Shown one piece after another: positions 16,780-25,346 of a DNA stretch of 49,309 nt. This DNA comes from Tindallia sp. GTDB taxonomy: Bacteria; Bacillota; Clostridia; Peptostreptococcales; Tindalliaceae. Each line of letters opens with the position of its first letter. Position 1 is the stretch's first letter. The notes beneath the pieces were generated by a model. The model did no database searches, was not told the origin of the DNA, and saw only the letters and a list, made by a program, of their open reading frames with translations. A program made the position numbers and the translations under genes. Location of the stretch: assembly GCA_007134225.1 (NCBI GenBank), contig SLLE01000025.1, forward strand, positions 1 to 49,309. Reading direction: 5' to 3'.

Positions 16780-18066
16780 ATGGAGATCAATAACCATGAA
16801 GCGTTTTCAACGTGTATTTTATTGGGTGTTTATCATCGGGAAAGGGAACAATATCAGGTTGCTGATGAAATGGAAGAATTGGAATCGCTTGCAGAAGCTT
16901 GCGGTTACAGGGTCGAGGCAAAGAAAATTCAAAAAAGGCAACGTCCGCACGCTTCTTTCTATGTAGGCCGTGGAAAGCTGGAAGAAATTGCAATGGAAGC
17001 ATCCGAGAAAAAAATTGAGACCATTATTTGTAATGATCCGCTTAGCACACTTCAGGTTCAGCATATCGAGCAAAAAACAGAACTTGCAGTTCAGGATCGG
17101 TTCCATTTGATATTGAACATTTTTTCGAAACGTGCTTTCAGCCTGGAAGGTAAATTACAGGTAAAACTGGCAGAATTGCAATTCCAATTACCAAGACTGA
17201 GGGGCAAGGGAATTGATATGTCGCGACAAAGAGGTGGTATCGGAACGCGAGGGCCAGGAGAAATGAAACTTGAACAGGATCGCAGGCATATCCAACAGGA
17301 AATGAATCGAATCCGGGAAAAATTGAAACATATACAAATTCAAAAAAATACACGTCGTAAAAAAAGGGTTAAGAGCAAAAAACCCCTGGTCGCATTGGTT
17401 GGATATACAAACGCGGGAAAATCGTCGTTAATGAACGCCTTCATCGATATCAGTCTTAATCAGCAGGAAGAAAAAAAGGTATTTTATAAAAATCAGCTTT
17501 TCAGCAGTTTGGATGTACACTTTCGCAGAATTATTCTTCCGGATAAGTTTGAATTCTTATTACTGGATACAGTTGGTTTTATCAAAAAATTACCACATGA
17601 ATTAGTGGAGGCCTTTCAATCAACGCTTAACGAAATTTCGTATGCTGATTTAATTATTAATGTCGTTGACGGATCATCTCCTCACAGAGAAATGCACGAA
17701 GAAACCACTCGTCAGACATTGTCCAGATTGGAATGTCAGCACATCCCGATTTTGCAGGTCATGAACAAGCGTGATCTTGTTTCTGATAAACCGATTCATA
17801 GACCCGACCATTCATCGGTTCAATGGATTTCAACGCGAAGCAAGGAGGATATTCTGCTCTTGGCTGAAAAAGTTAAAAGTATTACAGGAAAACATGCGGA
17901 AGAGTCATTTTTTAAAATACCCTATGAACGGTTTGACTTGGTGGAACTGGCATATAAAGCAGGTCAGGTTAGAGAAATTGAGTATCAGGAAAACTGGATT
18001 CTGATTAAAGGATTGTTCCAAAAGGATCCACAGAAGCTTATGAAATGGAGGGTATCAAATCATTAA
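16780..18066 (+). CDS. hflX: GTPase HflX
   Basis: A 428-residue ribosome-associated GTPase that splits or rescues stalled 70S ribosomes. The HflX N-terminal domain contains HASFYVGRGKLEEI near 57-70 and the signature QRGGIGTRGPGE at 150-161, followed by a basic coiled-coil linker (about 165-200). The G domain has G1 GYTNAGKSS at 208-216, G3 LDTVGF and G4 NKRD. Start ATG 16780 follows GAGGGAGG at 16762 with 10-nt spacing. It stands alone between a divergent PBP and a Nudix gene with its own promoter. Confidence 0.96.
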   Translation: MEINNHEAFSTCILLGVYHREREQYQVADEMEELESLAEACGYRVEAKKIQKRQRPHASFYVGRGKLEEIAMEASEKKIETIICNDPLSTLQVQHIEQKTELAVQDRFHLILNIFSKRAFSLEGKLQVKLAELQFQLPRLRGKGIDMSRQRGGIGTRGPGEMKLEQDRRHIQQEMNRIREKLKHIQIQKNTRRKKRVKSKKPLVALVGYTNAGKSSLMNAFIDISLNQQEEKKVFYKNQLFSSLDVHFRRIILPDKFEFLLLDTVGFIKKLPHELVEAFQSTLNEISYADLIINVVDGSSPHREMHEETTRQTLSRLECQHIPILQVMNKRDLVSDKPIHRPDHSSVQWISTRSKEDILLLAEKVKSITGKHAEESFFKIPYERFDLVELAYKAGQVREIEYQENWILIKGLFQKDPQKLMKWRVSNH

Positions 18067-18107
18067 CAAATAGAGTGAGTTAAAAGAGTAAATTTTTTGT
18101 AAAATTC

Positions 18108-18136
18108 TTGTAAAGAAGTTGCGAATAAGGTATGAT
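18108..18136 (+). promoter_or_regulatory. Promoter of the Nudix-family gene
   Basis: TTGTAA at 18108-18113, a 17-nt spacer and TATGAT at 18131-18136 fit a sigma-A promoter about 45 nt before the start codon. Confidence 0.65.
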
Positions 18137-18181
18137 ATTACTAAGAAGAGTAAATATTATAAAAAAAAAGGGGGAATTGCC

Positions 18182-18613
18182 ATGATTGTCAGAAACTGCG
18201 CGGGCGGTGTGGTTTTTTATGCAAATCAGGTGTTGATCCTGCAAAATGAAAAAGGCGAATGGGTGTTGCCAAAAGGAAAAATTCGTAATGACGAGCCTGC
18301 ATCGGATACAGCGTACAACCGGGTTGAATTTGAAGCTGGGGTTGATGCTGAGATACTTTCCACTGCCGGTGAGACATGTTACGAATTTTTTTCCGTTACA
18401 CGAAAAGAACCTGTTTGCAATCAAATTGTATGGTACATCATGAAAGCACGTAAAAAAGAGTATCAAATAAATCCGGAAGAAGGATTTATGAATGGTGGGT
18501 TTTATCCAATTGAAGAAGCACTGGAAAAAATAACATACAGTCAGGATCGTTCGTTGGTGAGCCTTTCTTATCGCAAATATAAAGAACTGATGAAAGAAAA
18601 AGTGGCAATTTAA
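18182..18613 (+). CDS. Nudix-fold protein with degenerate Nudix box
   Basis: A 143-residue protein beginning MIVRNCAGGVVF, as in a Firmicute Nudix hydrolase group. The Nudix box consensus is Gx5Ex7REUxEExGU. Here the first part fits (G-KIRND-E at the right spacing), but the metal-binding part reads NRVEFEAGV, so the Arg, the first Glu and one of the paired Glu are replaced (N, R and F). Activity on a nucleoside diphosphate substrate is therefore doubtful; it may be a binding protein or have altered metal needs. The start at 18182 follows AAAGGGGG. It has its own promoter and is followed by a strong terminator, so it is monocistronic. Confidence 0.8.
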   Translation: MIVRNCAGGVVFYANQVLILQNEKGEWVLPKGKIRNDEPASDTAYNRVEFEAGVDAEILSTAGETCYEFFSVTRKEPVCNQIVWYIMKARKKEYQINPEEGFMNGGFYPIEEALEKITYSQDRSLVSLSYRKYKELMKEKVAI

Positions 18614-18644
18614 AGCATAAATAGTATGATTTGACTGGGTCATA

Positions 18645-18688
18645 GGACAGAAGAGATGGTGCGACAAGCATGCCTCTTCTGTCCTTTT
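18645..18688 (+). terminator. Terminator after the Nudix gene
   Basis: GGACAGAAGAG at 18645-18655 pairs with CTCTTCTGTCC at 18674-18684, followed by TTTT. The ATG at 18670 that opens the longer YigZ frame sits in this hairpin, which supports the later YigZ start. Confidence 0.9.
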
Positions 18689-18723
18689 ACGATTATAATG
18701 GTACTGAAGAAGGTGAAAAACAA

Positions 18724-19398
18724 ATGAAAGATCATACGCATTATAATGAACGAAAGGCTGAAGAATCAGAGTATATAACCATTCGACGAAAACAATGGTA
18801 CCAGAAAACAATTGAAAAATCTGATTTTATTGCCTATGCGGCTCCAATTGAAGGAGAGAAGGAAGTCAGTATTATTCTTGAAGGAGTCCGTCAAAAATAT
18901 CCGGGAGCGACCCATTATGTGTACGCTTTTACATTAGGAATAAAGCAAGAAATGCAAAAATTTAATGATGACGGAGAGCCTTCCGGAACAGGGGGAATGC
19001 CGATTCTTGAAATCTTTCGCAACAAGAACCTGTGCAATTTAATGGTCGTGGTTGTCCGTTATTTTGGAGGAATAAAGCTGGGTACTGGTGGGCTTAAGCG
19101 GGCGTATTCCAGGACAGCACTGAAAGCCATTGAAGAGGCAGGAATTATTAATATGAAGCTTTACCAGTGGTTTCATTTGAAAATCGATTATACGTATTGG
19201 GGAAAAATTGAGTATTTTCTGGCCCAGCTCCATATCCCTACAGATAAAGTAGTGTTTACCGACATGGTTTCACTTAATATTCCATTGCTTCCCTGTGATG
19301 AAGAAACAGTTCTTGCCCAAGTGGCTGAAATTATTGGAGATGTTCCAGAAATTGAAAAGCTTGATCGGGAATATCTTGCAGATTTAAGTGCCGATTAA
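18724..19398 (+). CDS. yigZ: YigZ/IMPACT family protein (UPF0029)
   Basis: A 224-residue protein of the YigZ/IMPACT family, related to the yeast translation regulator Yih1 by its N-terminal domain and with an EF-G domain IV-like fold at the C-terminus. The signature is clear: DFIAYAAPIE, a central FNDDGEPSGTGGMPIL, and VVRYFGGIKLGTGGL. The molecular role in bacteria is not settled. The start at 18724 follows GAAGGTGA; an earlier in-frame ATG lies in the preceding terminator. It is 60 nt upstream of the CoA-binding protein gene, with no terminator seen between them. Confidence 0.92.
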   Translation: MKDHTHYNERKAEESEYITIRRKQWYQKTIEKSDFIAYAAPIEGEKEVSIILEGVRQKYPGATHYVYAFTLGIKQEMQKFNDDGEPSGTGGMPILEIFRNKNLCNLMVVVVRYFGGIKLGTGGLKRAYSRTALKAIEEAGIINMKLYQWFHLKIDYTYWGKIEYFLAQLHIPTDKVVFTDMVSLNIPLLPCDEETVLAQVAEIIGDVPEIEKLDREYLADLSAD

Positions 19399-19458
19399 AC
19401 CCACCATTATTGGGGTATCTCACAACCATCATGTGAATAGTAGAGGAGGAAAAGGTCA

Positions 19459-19854
19459 ATGGATGATGTTCAAAAAAACAAACAGGCAATGCTGGAACTA
19501 AAAAAATGGGTGGTAGTGGGAGCAACACCAAGCCAGGAAAAATTTGGATTCAAGATTTATCGGACTTTGCAGGAACATCACTATCAGGTGTTTGGCGTTA
19601 ACCCGCGGTACAAAGAGTTGGAAGGCGAATCGTTATATCCGGATTTGAGCAGTCTGCCGGAAAAACCGGAGTGTGTTAGTGTGGTAGTACCTCCAAAAGT
19701 AACGATGGATTTATTGGATGAAGTTCATCAGGAAGGCATTCAATATGTGTGGTTCCAGCCCGGAACCTATGATGCGGAAGTGCTTAAAAAAGCACAGGAG
19801 CTGGATTTGAAACTGGTGTACAACGATTGCATTTTAGTAACGTTGGGACATTAG
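19459..19854 (+). CDS. CoA-binding domain protein (YccU-like)
   Basis: A 131-residue single-domain Rossmann protein of the CoA_binding_2 type, like E. coli YccU. Visible motifs are WVVVGATPSQEKFGFKIY (dinucleotide/CoA loop), VFGVNPRYKELEG, and VVVPPKVTMDLLDE. It lacks the succinyl-CoA-ligase partner domains and is likely a stand-alone CoA or nucleotide binder of unknown role. The ribosome site GAGGAGG lies at 19443. Probably cotranscribed with yigZ. Confidence 0.85.
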   Translation: MDDVQKNKQAMLELKKWVVVGATPSQEKFGFKIYRTLQEHHYQVFGVNPRYKELEGESLYPDLSSLPEKPECVSVVVPPKVTMDLLDEVHQEGIQYVWFQPGTYDAEVLKKAQELDLKLVYNDCILVTLGH

Positions 19855-19953
19855 TCTTTTTCATTTAAGCAAATAATCCTTTGATATTGTGACGACATTT
19901 TTGAATATTTATTCACAATTGATAAGGATTTTTTCTGTTTTTGTAGTTTTTTA

Positions 19954-19962
19954 TGATATAAT
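19954..19962 (+). promoter_or_regulatory. Extended -10 promoter of nadE
   Basis: TG-A-TATAAT at 19954-19962 is an extended -10 element after a T-rich stretch without a good -35. It lies 62 nt before the nadE start, in the 170-nt gap after the CoA-binding protein gene; nothing else was seen in that gap. Confidence 0.6.
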
Positions 19963-20024
19963 GACAAAATAAATGGAGTCACTAATGGCGTCATTAAGAG
20001 GAACGTTTAGGAGGTTGATGAGAT

Positions 20025-20768
20025 TTGAAAAATAGCTGTGAAAGTTTTGTGCAGGAAAGAGTGGCATGGCTTCAGACCAAATCGAAAGAAGCTGGAACAA
20101 AAGGCCTAATCGTTGGTCTTTCTGGCGGGATAGATTCTGCTGTAGTGGCTAACTTAATTAAACGGGCATTTCCCGAGGATTCGATGGCAGTTATTTTGCC
20201 AATTTCCAGCAATGATAAAGACAGGGAAGATGCGTTGCTGGTAGCGGAAAAAGCGGGTATTTACTATGAAACCATAGAAATGAGCACCACCCATACGGCG
20301 ATGATGGAACAAATATTTGCATTGCCCCGACTGAAAGCCCATACAAACATGCACTCAAAAAAAATATCCGATGCAAATTTAAGGGCTAGATTAAGAATGA
20401 GTGCGCTTTATGCGATAGCGAATGCCTTGGATTATATGGTGGTTGGAACGGACAACGCGGCGGAGTTGTATACCGGATATTTCACGAAATATGGTGACGG
20501 CGGTGTAGACCTGCTGCCAATCGCTGATTTATTAAAAAGAGAAGTTTATGAGATGGCTAGGCATTTCGAAGTTCCTGTGTCTGTGTTGGAAAAGGCACCT
20601 TCTGCCGGATTGTGGAATGGTCAGACAGATGAAGACGAAATGGGAATAACGTATGCAAAGATCGACGATTTTTTAGACGGCATAGAAATACCGGAAAAAG
20701 ATCGGCAGGTCATTGAAAAAATGCATAAACAATCCAGACATAAAAGGGAAATGCCACCGATCCCTTAA
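20025..20768 (+). CDS. nadE: NH3-dependent NAD+ synthetase
   Basis: A 247-residue enzyme that amidates nicotinic acid adenine dinucleotide to NAD using ATP and ammonia. The PP-loop SGGIDSAV is at residues 33-40; NLRARLRMSALYAIAN, VVGTDNAAELYTGYFTKYGDGGVDLLPIADL (read in parts) and LEKAPSAGLWNGQTDEDEMG are family motifs. The short length and the absence of a nitrilase-type glutaminase domain make it the ammonia-dependent form. Translation starts at TTG 20025 behind AGGAGG. Together with NadD (42304) it completes the late NAD pathway seen in the window. Confidence 0.96.
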   Translation: MKNSCESFVQERVAWLQTKSKEAGTKGLIVGLSGGIDSAVVANLIKRAFPEDSMAVILPISSNDKDREDALLVAEKAGIYYETIEMSTTHTAMMEQIFALPRLKAHTNMHSKKISDANLRARLRMSALYAIANALDYMVVGTDNAAELYTGYFTKYGDGGVDLLPIADLLKREVYEMARHFEVPVSVLEKAPSAGLWNGQTDEDEMGITYAKIDDFLDGIEIPEKDRQVIEKMHKQSRHKREMPPIP

Positions 20769-20790
20769 GTTGGCACCATGAAATGAATAA

Positions 20791-20819
20791 TTGAAACATC
20801 AATGGGCTTGTGCTAAAAT
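20791..20819 (+). promoter_or_regulatory. Promoter of the yebC gene
   Basis: TTGAAA at 20791-20796, a 17-nt spacer ending in TGC, and TAAAAT at 20814-20819 form a promoter with an extended -10, about 70 nt before the start codon. Confidence 0.7.
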
Positions 20820-20888
20820 CTATTATGTAAAGGTTGTGCTCGTTGTATCTCAATTTTGAGTATCTTAGAATAGGGGTCAAGGAATGTT

Positions 20889-21602
20889 ATGGGAAGAATT
20901 GGCAACATAAAAGACAGAAAAAACAAACAGGATTCAAAAAAAGCTTCTGTTTATACGAAAATGGCTCGGTTAATTTCCGTTGCAGTTAAGGAAGGAGGGA
21001 GTGATCCGGAGTATAATGCGACACTCAAAGCCGCGCTGGACAAGGCAAGAGCAAATAATATGCCGAATGATAATATAGAGAGAGCCATCAAGAAAGCAAG
21101 TGGAGAATCAGGAGATCAAATATTCGAACATATTATCTATGAAGGGTACGGCCCTTCCGGAGCAGCTGTTATTCTGGAGGTCCTTTCCGAAAATCGCAAT
21201 CGGACAGTTGGTGAAATTCGCCATATATTTGATAAAAACGGAGGCAATCTGGGTACTAGCGGTTGTGTTGCCTATCTTTTTGATCGCGTTGGACATATCC
21301 TCATTGAAAAAAGCATTTATCCGGATGAAGATCAAACAATGATGGATGCATTGGATTCCGGTGCAGATGACATTGAAATAGATGAGGAAGTTTACGAAAT
21401 AACGGTATCGCCTGCAGGTTTTATTGAGCTAAAAGAAGCTTTGGAAGAAAAGGAATATGAGTTTTTGGAGGCGGATGTAATCTACAAACCTCAGAATCAG
21501 GTGGAACTGGCAGATGAAGATAGCTCCAAAATGGAAAAACTTATTGATATGCTTGAGGACAATGATGATGTTCAGGAAGTATATCACAACTGGAAACACT
21601 GA
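20889..21602 (+). CDS. yebC: YebC/PmpR family protein
   Basis: A 237-residue member of the YebC/PmpR family. Members have been described as transcription regulators and more recently as ribosome-associated factors that help translate proline runs. Typical sequences are near the N-terminus ([22 protein letters not shown], read in parts), [17 protein letters not shown], and [10 protein letters not shown]...[21 protein letters not shown]. The family start usually reads M(A/S)GHSKW; here it is [15 protein letters not shown], the shorter Firmicute variant. ATG 20889 follows AAGGAA. It is followed after 26 nt by a cell-wall hydrolase gene. Confidence 0.94.
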   Translation: MGRIGNIKDRKNKQDSKKASVYTKMARLISVAVKEGGSDPEYNATLKAALDKARANNMPNDNIERAIKKASGESGDQIFEHIIYEGYGPSGAAVILEVLSENRNRTVGEIRHIFDKNGGNLGTSGCVAYLFDRVGHILIEKSIYPDEDQTMMDALDSGADDIEIDEEVYEITVSPAGFIELKEALEEKEYEFLEADVIYKPQNQVELADEDSSKMEKLIDMLEDNDDVQEVYHNWKH

Positions 21603-21628
21603 TAAAGGAAATAAGGAGGGTTTAACTT

Positions 21629-22744
21629 TTGACTAGTTATCGAAAAGTAAAAATAATTGTTTTTACGGTTGTGGCTGTTCTGTTAACAAGTATAGCTGGG
21701 CATGCCATTTCCGGTGTCGGAACGGTGATCGGTGACAATACAACGGTTCGGAGTGAAGGGAGCTTAAATGGAAGTGTTGTTCAAACGATTCCGATTGGAG
21801 CCCATGTCATTATAAATGATTTAAAAAATGATTTTTATCAAATCGACGTGAAATCAAATGACGTGAATGGGTGGATACACAAAGATTTAATTTTGCCGGA
21901 TAAGAACACCCAGAAAGAAAAAGTTCAAAAAGGAACCGTAACAGCTACCATCCTCAATATCAGGTCTGGTCCGTCAACAGAAAACGGACTGCAGGGTCAG
22001 TTAAAGCAGGGTCAGCAAATCCAGATCATTGGAGAGAAGGAAGTCTGGCTCCAAATAAATGACGAACGAGGCGTGAAAGGCTGGGTTCACAGCGATTACA
22101 TAAACATAATTCCAAATTTACCGACTGCTTATGTTGTTTCTGAAACAGCAAATGTTTATACGCAAATGGACAAAAATGGTGGACTGCTTGAAGTATTAAA
22201 GACAAATGAAACTATGTATATTAAAAACTATCAAAATGGCTGGTATCTGGTAAAGACAGACTCTGGAATTGAAGGTTGGGTTATTCGAAAAGAAGTGAAA
22301 TTGATTGTCAATGGAAACGGTCCCGTTAGCCGGGGGGCTTCCAGAGGCGCTTTGAATGATATTGTAGGCATAACCGAAAAATATCTTGGCAGCCCATATC
22401 GCTATGCAGCCACAGGTCCAAATCGATTTGACTGTTCAGGTTTTGTCTATTACATTCTACACGAATATTATGGCGAGCAATTAAGGCAGCAAAGCATCAA
22501 CCTTCCCAGATCTTCAAGATATATGGCTAACGTTGGAACGACCATCAGCCGCGACCAGCTTCAGGTGGGAGATCTTGTGTTTTTTAACAATGGCTCCACC
22601 AGCAGGATTAATCATGTTGGTATCTATATTGGCGGGAATAACTTTATTCATGCATCCTCCGGGTCCAATATGAGCGTCATTGTATCATCTCTTAACTCTA
22701 ACTATGATAGACGCTATTCGACGGCGAAAAGAGTTATACAATAA
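21629..22744 (+). CDS. Secreted SH3-NlpC/P60 peptidoglycan endopeptidase
   Basis: A 371-residue exported cell-wall hydrolase. A signal peptide covers residues 1-27 (cleavage near GHA-ISG). Three bacterial SH3 domains follow at about 29-90, 102-160 and 167-225, each ending in a GW(I/V) motif. The NlpC/P60 domain (about 240-371) has the catalytic C269 in RFDCSGFVYY, H329 in INHVGIYIGG and H341 in FIHASS. Such enzymes cut the gamma-D-Glu-diamino acid bond in stem peptides. Translation starts at TTG 21629 behind AAGGAGGG with 8-nt spacing. Likely cotranscribed with yebC. Confidence 0.94.
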   Translation: MTSYRKVKIIVFTVVAVLLTSIAGHAISGVGTVIGDNTTVRSEGSLNGSVVQTIPIGAHVIINDLKNDFYQIDVKSNDVNGWIHKDLILPDKNTQKEKVQKGTVTATILNIRSGPSTENGLQGQLKQGQQIQIIGEKEVWLQINDERGVKGWVHSDYINIIPNLPTAYVVSETANVYTQMDKNGGLLEVLKTNETMYIKNYQNGWYLVKTDSGIEGWVIRKEVKLIVNGNGPVSRGASRGALNDIVGITEKYLGSPYRYAATGPNRFDCSGFVYYILHEYYGEQLRQQSINLPRSSRYMANVGTTISRDQLQVGDLVFFNNGSTSRINHVGIYIGGNNFIHASSGSNMSVIVSSLNSNYDRRYSTAKRVIQ

Positions 22745-22780
22745 ACGACAAGAAATTCGAATACGATTGAATGCAGAAGT

Positions 22781-22922
22781 AGTATTTGGTCACGAGTAAC
22801 TGTGCCGCGAAGCAGCCAATGCTTTCGCGGCTGACCTTATGAGTCAGGAATATCAAAAATATCGTTACGTAAACAGCTCTGACGACCACTGCCTTGCCGA
22901 TATGATGGAGAGGATTTTTTTT
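22781..22922 (+). ncRNA. Structured leader candidate upstream of the rnf operon
   Basis: The 290-nt gap before rnfC holds no credible gene but clear structure. GCCGCGAA-GCA at 22804-22814 pairs with TGC-TTTCGCGGC at 22820-22831, flanked by GGTCA (22788-22792) and TGACC (22832-22836). CTGAC at 22831-22835 can instead pair with GTCAG at 22843-22847, and a second CTGAC at 22879-22883 competes for that GTCAG. Eight Ts follow at 22915-22922. Mutually exclusive helices before a T run suggest a riboswitch or attenuator, but I match it to no known class. Confidence 0.5.
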
Positions 22923-23034
22923 GTGGAATTAAATGAATTTAGCGCTAATCAATTTGGTTAAGTTCATAATAGCCAAGCATATAACAATACTAAAAACAGC
23001 AACCCGCTGTTTATGATATGAAAGGGTGAAAAAC

Positions 23035-24363
23035 ATGAATTTCTTAACATTTAAAGGCGGAATTCATCCACCGGATTCCAAGTCGGCCACATCAACGAAA
23101 GCGATTGAAACAATGAAAGCGCCAAAAGAAGTAATCATTCCTTTGCATCAACATATTGGAGCTCCCTGTCAACCAACAGTCAATCCTAAAGATGAAGTGA
23201 AGGTAGGCCAGATGATAGGTGAACCCCAAGGTTTTGTTTCTGCACCGATTCATGCTTCTGTCTCTGGAACAGTAAAAGAGGTGGCGATAAAACCAATTGG
23301 TGGTGGACGGAATGTGCAGTGTGTGGTAATTGAATCCGACGGGTTAGATGAAATTCATCCGGATATTCAGCCATACGGTTCGATTGAGTCTATGGACGAA
23401 AAGCAAATTATTGAAATGGTTCAAAAAGCAGGCATGGTAGGGATGGGTGGAGCAACCTTTCCAACACATGTAAAATTATCTCCACCACCTGAAAAACCAA
23501 TTGAAACCATCATTATTAATGGTGCTGAGTGCGAACCCTATTTGACTGCAGACTATCGCCTGATGCTTGAAGATCCCGAAACCTTGGTTCTGGGTCTGAA
23601 AATTATCATGAAATCTGTTGGTGCTAAACAAGGTATGATTGGGATTGAAGCCAACAAAAAAGATGCCATTGATAAAGTTTTAAAAGTAATACATGAAAAA
23701 GAACCTATTCACGTAGTGGCGCTTCAGACAAAATATCCTCAGGGAGCAGAAAAACAGCTCATTGAAGCCTGTACAAAAAGACAGGTTCCTTCTGGTGGTC
23801 TTCCCATGGATGTAGGCGTCGTTGTTAACAATGTAGGTTCAGCCTATCAAATAGCGAAAACCTATCAAACGGGTATGCCATTAATTGAAAGGATCACCAC
23901 AGTTACCGGCTCGTGCATAGCGGAACCGAAAAATCTTAAAGTAAAGATTGGTACATCGATTAAAGAGTTGGTTGAGTTTTGTGGAGGATACACCAAGACT
24001 CCGGGAAAAATTATTTTTGGTGGTCCCATGATGGGAATGGCGCAGGATTCTGATGAATATCCGATTGAAAAAGGTACGTCGGGCGTTCTCATTTTTGATG
24101 AAAACGAAGCGGTTATTCCGGATCCAGTCAACTGCATTCGATGTTCCAAATGCATTGAAATCTGTCCTATTTATCTGATGCCGGTGACCATCAGTGAGTA
24201 TTCATTGGCCGATCGCATGCCGGATGCTGAAAGATATAATGCGTTGGATTGTATTGAGTGCGGCTCCTGTTCGTATATTTGCCCTTCGAAAAGGCCATTA
24301 CTGCAGTCCATTCGTGTAGCGAAAAGTACGATTATGGCAGAAAGAAAAAAACAAGAGAAATAA
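23035..24363 (+). CDS. rnfC: Rnf electron transport complex subunit C
   Basis: A 442-residue peripheral subunit of the ferredoxin:NAD+ oxidoreductase (Rnf) that carries the NADH/FMN site on the cytoplasmic side. It begins FLTFKGGIHPP, has a biotinyl-like barrel region, and the flavin/NADH loop GMGGATFPTHVKL with INGAECEPYLTADYRLM. Two [4Fe-4S] motifs lie near residues 365-375 (CIRCSKCIEICP) and 404-415 (CIECGSCSYICP). ATG 23035 is preferred over the upstream GTG 23026 because AAAGGGTG is the ribosome site. First gene of rnfCDGEAB; regulation is probably through the leader upstream. Confidence 0.95.
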   Translation: MNFLTFKGGIHPPDSKSATSTKAIETMKAPKEVIIPLHQHIGAPCQPTVNPKDEVKVGQMIGEPQGFVSAPIHASVSGTVKEVAIKPIGGGRNVQCVVIESDGLDEIHPDIQPYGSIESMDEKQIIEMVQKAGMVGMGGATFPTHVKLSPPPEKPIETIIINGAECEPYLTADYRLMLEDPETLVLGLKIIMKSVGAKQGMIGIEANKKDAIDKVLKVIHEKEPIHVVALQTKYPQGAEKQLIEACTKRQVPSGGLPMDVGVVVNNVGSAYQIAKTYQTGMPLIERITTVTGSCIAEPKNLKVKIGTSIKELVEFCGGYTKTPGKIIFGGPMMGMAQDSDEYPIEKGTSGVLIFDENEAVIPDPVNCIRCSKCIEICPIYLMPVTISEYSLADRMPDAERYNALDCIECGSCSYICPSKRPLLQSIRVAKSTIMAERKKQEK

Positions 24364-24392
24364 TATAAGTAATGATAACGGGAGGGAAACAA

Positions 24393-25346
24393 ATGGAGGA
24401 AAAACTGATTGTGTCTTCATCACCGCACATAAGAGATGATAATTCAGTTTCAAAAGTGATGGGTGATGTTGTCATTGCATTAATCCCGGCGACACTGGGA
24501 GCAGTTTACTTTTTTAGAACCAGAGCGGCTATTCTTATTTTGGTTGCCGTTATCACAGCAGTTCTGGCAGAAGCAGCGATACAAAAATTAAGAAAACAGC
24601 CAGTAACGGTCAGTGATATGAGTGCTGTCGTCACAGGATTATTAATTGCCTTAAACTTATCACCGGCCGTATCCTGGTGGTTACCTGCGATTGGTTCAGT
24701 TTTTGCCATAGTTGTCGTAAAGCAAATTTTTGGCGGTCTGGGTAAAAACTTTATGAATCCGGCGCTGGCTGCCAGAATTTTATTGACACTGTCTTGGACC
24801 GAACGAATGACTGAATGGGTCAGTCCAGGGGTTGATATGGTCTCAGCTGCAACACCGTTAAGTTTTGTTAAAGGAGAAGTGGCAGTTCCTGCCGGAGCAC
24901 CGTCCCTCTTTGACGCATTTATTGGAAACATCGGAGGATGTATGGGTGAGACATCCGCACTATTGTTGTTAATCGGAGGAGCATACCTGGTATATCGTAA
25001 AGTCATATCAATTCATATTCCAGCCGTGTACATAGGAACGGTAGCGTTGCTCACACTGTTAAACAGCGGGTTCAATGTCGAATACATGGCATACCACGTT
25101 GTCTCCGGCGGCTTGATGATTGGCGCTATTTATATGGCAACCGATTATGCATCTTCACCGTTAACAACAGAAGGGAAAGTCATATATGCAGTTGGTTGTG
25201 GTGTATTAACAGCTACCATTCGTATTTTTGGTGGTTATGCTGAAGGCGTTGGCTTCTCAATTTTATTAATGAATGTGGCGACTCCATTAATTGATCGATA
25301 TACGGCTCCGGCCATATATGGGGAGGTGAAGAAACAAAATGCGTGA
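24393..25346 (+). CDS. rnfD: Rnf electron transport complex subunit D
   Basis: A 317-residue integral membrane subunit, part of the ion-conducting core. Many hydrophobic segments are visible, and Thr in SAATPLSFVKG near residue 155 is the expected site of covalent FMN attachment. The family start SSSPHIRDDNSVSKVM is typical of clostridial RnfD. ATG 24393 follows GGGAGGG; an ATG at 24372 lacks a ribosome site. It overlaps rnfG by 8 nt. Confidence 0.95.
   Translation: MEEKLIVSSSPHIRDDNSVSKVMGDVVIALIPATLGAVYFFRTRAAILILVAVITAVLAEAAIQKLRKQPVTVSDMSAVVTGLLIALNLSPAVSWWLPAIGSVFAIVVVKQIFGGLGKNFMNPALAARILLTLSWTERMTEWVSPGVDMVSAATPLSFVKGEVAVPAGAPSLFDAFIGNIGGCMGETSALLLLIGGAYLVYRKVISIHIPAVYIGTVALLTLLNSGFNVEYMAYHVVSGGLMIGAIYMATDYASSPLTTEGKVIYAVGCGVLTATIRIFGGYAEGVGFSILLMNVATPLIDRYTAPAIYGEVKKQNA

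Noticed and set aside
18080-18811. 243-codon minus-strand open frame over the Nudix and YigZ genes
   Set aside because: It spans two clear plus-strand genes, a promoter and a terminator, and has no family features.
22841-22900. Cobalamin riboswitch from GAGTCAGGA and CCACTG-like pieces
   Set aside because: The pieces are in the wrong order and the B12 box is incomplete.
22902-22963. Small open frame in the rnf leader (about 19 codons)
   Set aside because: No ribosome site, low-complexity start over the T run, and no recognisable product.
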